Assembly (NCBI GenBank): GCA_030627475.1
Contig: DAOURZ010000048.1
Coordinates: forward strand, 1-7,991
Origin: Deltaproteobacteria bacterium
GTDB taxonomy: Bacteria; Desulfobacterota; Desulfobacteria; Desulfobacterales; ETH-SRB1
DNA: 7,991 bases
Direction of reading: 5' to 3'
Positions 5,589 to 7,991 of this stretch are shown here, in pieces. A program made the position numbers and the translations under genes. Numbering within the stretch: the first letter of the stretch is position 1; each line of letters opens with the position of its first letter. A model generated the notes under the pieces. That model did not search any database, was not told where the DNA came from, and saw only the letters and a list, made by a program, of their open reading frames with translations.

Positions 5589-6557
5589 TCACTTCATAAA
5601 TGCAATAACCTGTTTTAGAATTTCATCCAGATTGGTTTTTGGATCAAAACCAATACACCGGTTGATTTTATCAATACCCGGTACCCTGCGCAACATGTCT
5701 TCAAAATCTTTTCCAAAAGCTTTTTCATATGGAATAATTTCAACTTTAGATGTTGAGTTCGTAGCTTTAATGATTTTGTTGGCAAGATCAAGTATTGAAA
5801 CTTCTTCTGTACCGCCGATATTAAATACTTCACCGACAGCGTTGTCAGCTTCAGTTAGCCCTATCAAGGCATGAACCACATCTTTTACATAGGTAAATGT
5901 GCGCGTCTGTTTGCCGTCACCATATACAGTCAATGGCTTATTGTGCAGTGCCTGGGATACAAATCTGGGAATTACCATGCCGTAAGCGCCGGTTTGTCTG
6001 GGCCCAACCGTATTAAAAAGGCGCACAATAACGACCTTGAGGCCATGAGTTCTGTGGTATGCCAGAGCGGTAAATTCATCCATGAGTTTTGAAGCCGCAT
6101 AACTCCACCGAAATTTGCTTGACGGTCCATATATGACATTATCGCTTTCAACAAGAGGGGCGTGAAGATGTTTGCCATAAACTTCTGACGTAGATGCAAT
6201 GATCACCTTTTTTTTAAATTTGTCGCACAATTCCAAGACCTTTTCCGTTCCCTGGATATTGGTACGAATTGATTTTAAAGGATAATCCAGAATATACTGC
6301 ACCCCCACAGCCGCCGCCAGGTGCATGACAACATCGCAAATACCGGTCAATTCCAACATAAGATCATGATGCAAGATAGTATTAATATGAACAAATAATC
6401 TATTTCTAAATCTCTCATTTTCCTGCAAGTGCCGGATATTTTCAAGAGATCCGGTAGACAGGTCATCAATTATATAAACATCGTCTCCCTGTTCAAGATA
6501 TGCTTCAGCAAGGTGTGATCCGATAAAACCAGCTCCGCCTGTTATCAAAATTTTCAT
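5589..6557 (-). CDS. NAD-dependent sugar-nucleotide epimerase/dehydratase (extended SDR)
   Basis: A 322-residue extended short-chain dehydrogenase/reductase that remodels a nucleotide-activated sugar in the cytoplasm. The N-terminus has the NAD-binding TGGAGFIG (6-13) and the acidic DDLSTGSLENI that selects NAD. The active site shows Ser124 in STSEVYG and the YxxxK pair Tyr153/Lys157 (YAASK). RLFNTVGPRQTG, YGDGKQTRTFTYVKD and the late DMLRRVPGIDK motif are typical of the UDP-glucuronate decarboxylase and UDP-glucose 4-epimerase branch. The length is normal and no key residue is missing. The precise substrate cannot be read: a UDP-hexuronate epimerase, UDP-xylose synthase-like enzyme or GalE-like enzyme are all possible. 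It lies between the amidotransferase (41-nt gap) and the transferase fusion (16-nt gap) on the same strand, so the three are likely one operon. Confidence 0.9.
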   Translation of the reverse strand: MKILITGGAGFIGSHLAEAYLEQGDDVYIIDDLSTGSLENIRHLQENERFRNRLFVHINTILHHDLMLELTGICDVVMHLAAAVGVQYILDYPLKSIRTNIQGTEKVLELCDKFKKKVIIASTSEVYGKHLHAPLVESDNVIYGPSSKFRWSYAASKLMDEFTALAYHRTHGLKVVIVRLFNTVGPRQTGAYGMVIPRFVSQALHNKPLTVYGDGKQTRTFTYVKDVVHALIGLTEADNAVGEVFNIGGTEEVSILDLANKIIKATNSTSKVEIIPYEKAFGKDFEDMLRRVPGIDKINRCIGFDPKTNLDEILKQVIAFMK

Positions 6558-6564
6558 TTTATGG

Positions 6565-6571
6565 TCCCTTT
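6565..6571 (-). promoter_or_regulatory. Ribosome binding site of the epimerase gene
   Basis: On the minus strand AAAGGGA ends 7 nt before the ATG at 6557, confirming that start. The rest of the 41-nt gap is almost pure A/T and shows no clear -35/-10 pair. Confidence 0.7.
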
Positions 6572-6598
6572 ACATTATTATAAATAATATTAACGATT

Positions 6599-7991
6599 TT
6601 AATGTAGCCACCGTTCTCGCCACATTTCCCACATCAAAAGCGCCCAAAGCTGATATTGGCGATTAATCCTTCCGGAAAGGTGTTCTTTAATCATTCTTTC
6701 AACAATTACATGATCAAACAAGCCTTCTTTTTTTAAACGCTCAGAAGAAAGATAATCTAAAAGAAGGTCTTTCAGCTCTTTACGCAACCAGAGACCTATC
6801 GGAACCCCAAAACCCATTTTGGGCCTTTCAAATAATTCTTTTGGCACATATTTAGCCAAAAGCTTTTGAAGAATATACTTGCCTGTACCATCTCTGTATT
6901 TAAAATTTTCAGGCAATGATGCAGTATATTCCACTACCCGATGATCAAGAAGCGGCACACGAATCTCAAGGCTTGCAGCCATGCTGGCTCTGTCAACTTT
7001 TGTTAACATGGCATCAGGCAGATATGTTTTTTGATCAACCATCATAAGCCTGGAAATAATTTGTTGTCCTTCGGTTTCTTTGAACGTCTTTTCATATTGA
7101 CTCTTTGGAAGTTGTTTTCCGACAAGTGACAGCAATTCTTCTTTTGACCAGTAACAAATGGCCATTCTGTACAGCTCTGAAATTGATGTTTGATTTAGCA
7201 TTCCTGTCAGTTTTTGCCATTTATCGGGAAAATTTGCAACTCTAAATGGTTGAGGTAAAATATCCCTGAACGAAAGATAGCCTTTCTCTATCCGGCTTAA
7301 TGGAATAGCTCTTAAAAAATCGGAAATCAATCTCCTGACCGGCACCGGAAAATATCGCAATCCTTTTGCAATGGATTTAGTGCTCCAGTAACGCACGTAA
7401 CCTGCGAATTGCTCATCTCCACCATCTCCGGATAGAGCTACCGTTACATGAGAACGTGTGAGTTTATTGACCAGAAAAGTAGGAATCGCAGAGGAATCAG
7501 CAAAAGGCTCGTCGTACATTTCCGGAAGCATTGGAATAACTTCGATAGCCTCCTTTGGTGTTACATAAAGCTCTGTGTGATCTGTACCGAGATGTTTTGC
7601 AACTTTATCTGCCCATATAGCCTCATTGTATTCTTTCTCCTTAAAACCAATACTGAATGTACGAACAGGAGATGCATTTACTTTTTGCATCAGAGCAACG
7701 ACAATCGAAGAATCAATTCCTCCGCTGAGCAGAGCACCCAGCGGCACGTCACTTATCATTCTATCTGAAACGGCCTGAGTAAGAATATCATCAAGTTGCT
7801 GTAATTTTTCGTCTTCATTAAGAGCTGAATTACTAAGCTCCACTTTCATCTCAGGATGCTGCCAATATTTATGGGTTTTTATAGTATTGTTCTCATAAAT
7901 AAGAAAATGGCCTGGTAAAAGCTTAAAAGTATTTTTAAAAACAGTTCCTGGAGCTGGTATATATAGATAATGAAGAAAAAGAGGAATGGAA
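6599..7991 (-). CDS. Asparagine synthase-type amidotransferase (5' truncated by window edge)
   Basis: The C-terminal 463 residues or so of an AsnB-family enzyme. The frame runs open past the Met codon at 7849 to the right edge, encoding PLFLHYLYIPAPGTVFKN and LLPGHFLIYE. This is the usual AsnB linker between glutaminase and synthetase halves, so 7849 is not the start. The synthetase domain has the ATP-pyrophosphatase P-loop SGGIDS (7709-7726), then SGDGGDEQFAGY, VDRASMAASLEIRVPLLDH and the C-terminal QLWALLMWEMWRERW, all typical. Family members are about 550-650 residues, so the N-terminal glutaminase domain with its Cys2 nucleophile should lie just outside. The family makes asparagine from aspartate and glutamine. 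Copies in polysaccharide clusters, such as WbpS in Pseudomonas O-antigen loci, are thought to amidate uronic-acid sugars. The adjacent epimerase and WecA-like fusion favour that role, but a housekeeping role cannot be excluded. Confidence 0.93.
   Translation of the reverse strand, partial: SIPLFLHYLYIPAPGTVFKNTFKLLPGHFLIYENNTIKTHKYWQHPEMKVELSNSALNEDEKLQQLDDILTQAVSDRMISDVPLGALLSGGIDSSIVVALMQKVNASPVRTFSIGFKEKEYNEAIWADKVAKHLGTDHTELYVTPKEAIEVIPMLPEMYDEPFADSSAIPTFLVNKLTRSHVTVALSGDGGDEQFAGYVRYWSTKSIAKGLRYFPVPVRRLISDFLRAIPLSRIEKGYLSFRDILPQPFRVANFPDKWQKLTGMLNQTSISELYRMAICYWSKEELLSLVGKQLPKSQYEKTFKETEGQQIISRLMMVDQKTYLPDAMLTKVDRASMAASLEIRVPLLDHRVVEYTASLPENFKYRDGTGKYILQKLLAKYVPKELFERPKMGFGVPIGLWLRKELKDLLLDYLSSERLKKEGLFDHVIVERMIKEHLSGRINRQYQLWALLMWEMWRERWLH

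Noticed and set aside
5972..6199. Open frames of about 75 codons overlapping the epimerase gene in other frames
   Set aside because: They are shadows of a gene with complete SDR motifs and have no domain features of their own.
6574..6588. ATTATT/AATAAT palindrome with a minus-strand TATAAT between the amidotransferase and epimerase genes
   Set aside because: Simple A/T sequence, no -35 at the right distance, and short gaps suggest one operon transcript.

Overview
The window is AT-rich, roughly 40 % GC by eye, densely coded and bacterial. A sigma-54 activator, a GlrK/QseG/GlrR-type signalling operon, Shine-Dalgarno sites of the AAGGAG type and a polysaccharide cluster with an asparagine-synthetase-like amidotransferase point to a Gram-negative proteobacterium in the broad sense. 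Desulfobacterota (former Deltaproteobacteria) is my best guess, from gene style only. No rRNA, tRNA, CRISPR array, transposase or phage gene is visible.

Bases 1-2837 (+ strand) hold a three-gene signalling operon. It has the 3' part of a HAMP-bearing sensor histidine kinase cut by the left edge, a TPR/coiled-coil lipoprotein that overlaps the kinase by 61 nt, and a response regulator with receiver, AAA+ sigma-54-interaction and helix-turn-helix domains. Order and domain content match the enterobacterial qseE-qseG-qseF (glrK-yfhG-glrR) system.

Bases 2838-3259 have no convincing protein gene but are rich in signals. They include a 20-bp dyad, an IHF-like site and a sigma-54 promoter with exact GG-N10-GC spacing, arranged as an enhancer-driven promoter should be. 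A leader of about 196 nt follows, with a possible hairpin, a 21-bp near-copy of the activator's own 3' end, and a second strong Shine-Dalgarno site separated from an alternative start by a small inverted repeat. This leads into a 96-residue exported protein (3260-3550), the likely target of the response regulator. Kinase, accessory lipoprotein, activator, promoter and target may thus form one compact unit.

Bases 3686-7991 (- strand, convergent with the first block) hold three polysaccharide genes. Read 5' to 3' from the right edge they are an asparagine-synthetase-type amidotransferase (5' end outside the window), an NAD-dependent sugar-nucleotide epimerase/dehydratase, and a 628-residue fusion. 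The fusion joins a WecA/MraY-type polyprenyl-phosphate sugar-1-phosphate transferase to a CapD/WbpM-like membrane and Rossmann module. This suggests O-antigen or exopolysaccharide synthesis: a modified nucleotide sugar is made, possibly amidated, and chain assembly starts on the lipid carrier. The two blocks meet tail to tail across a 135-bp gap with a widely spaced inverted repeat but no classical terminator.
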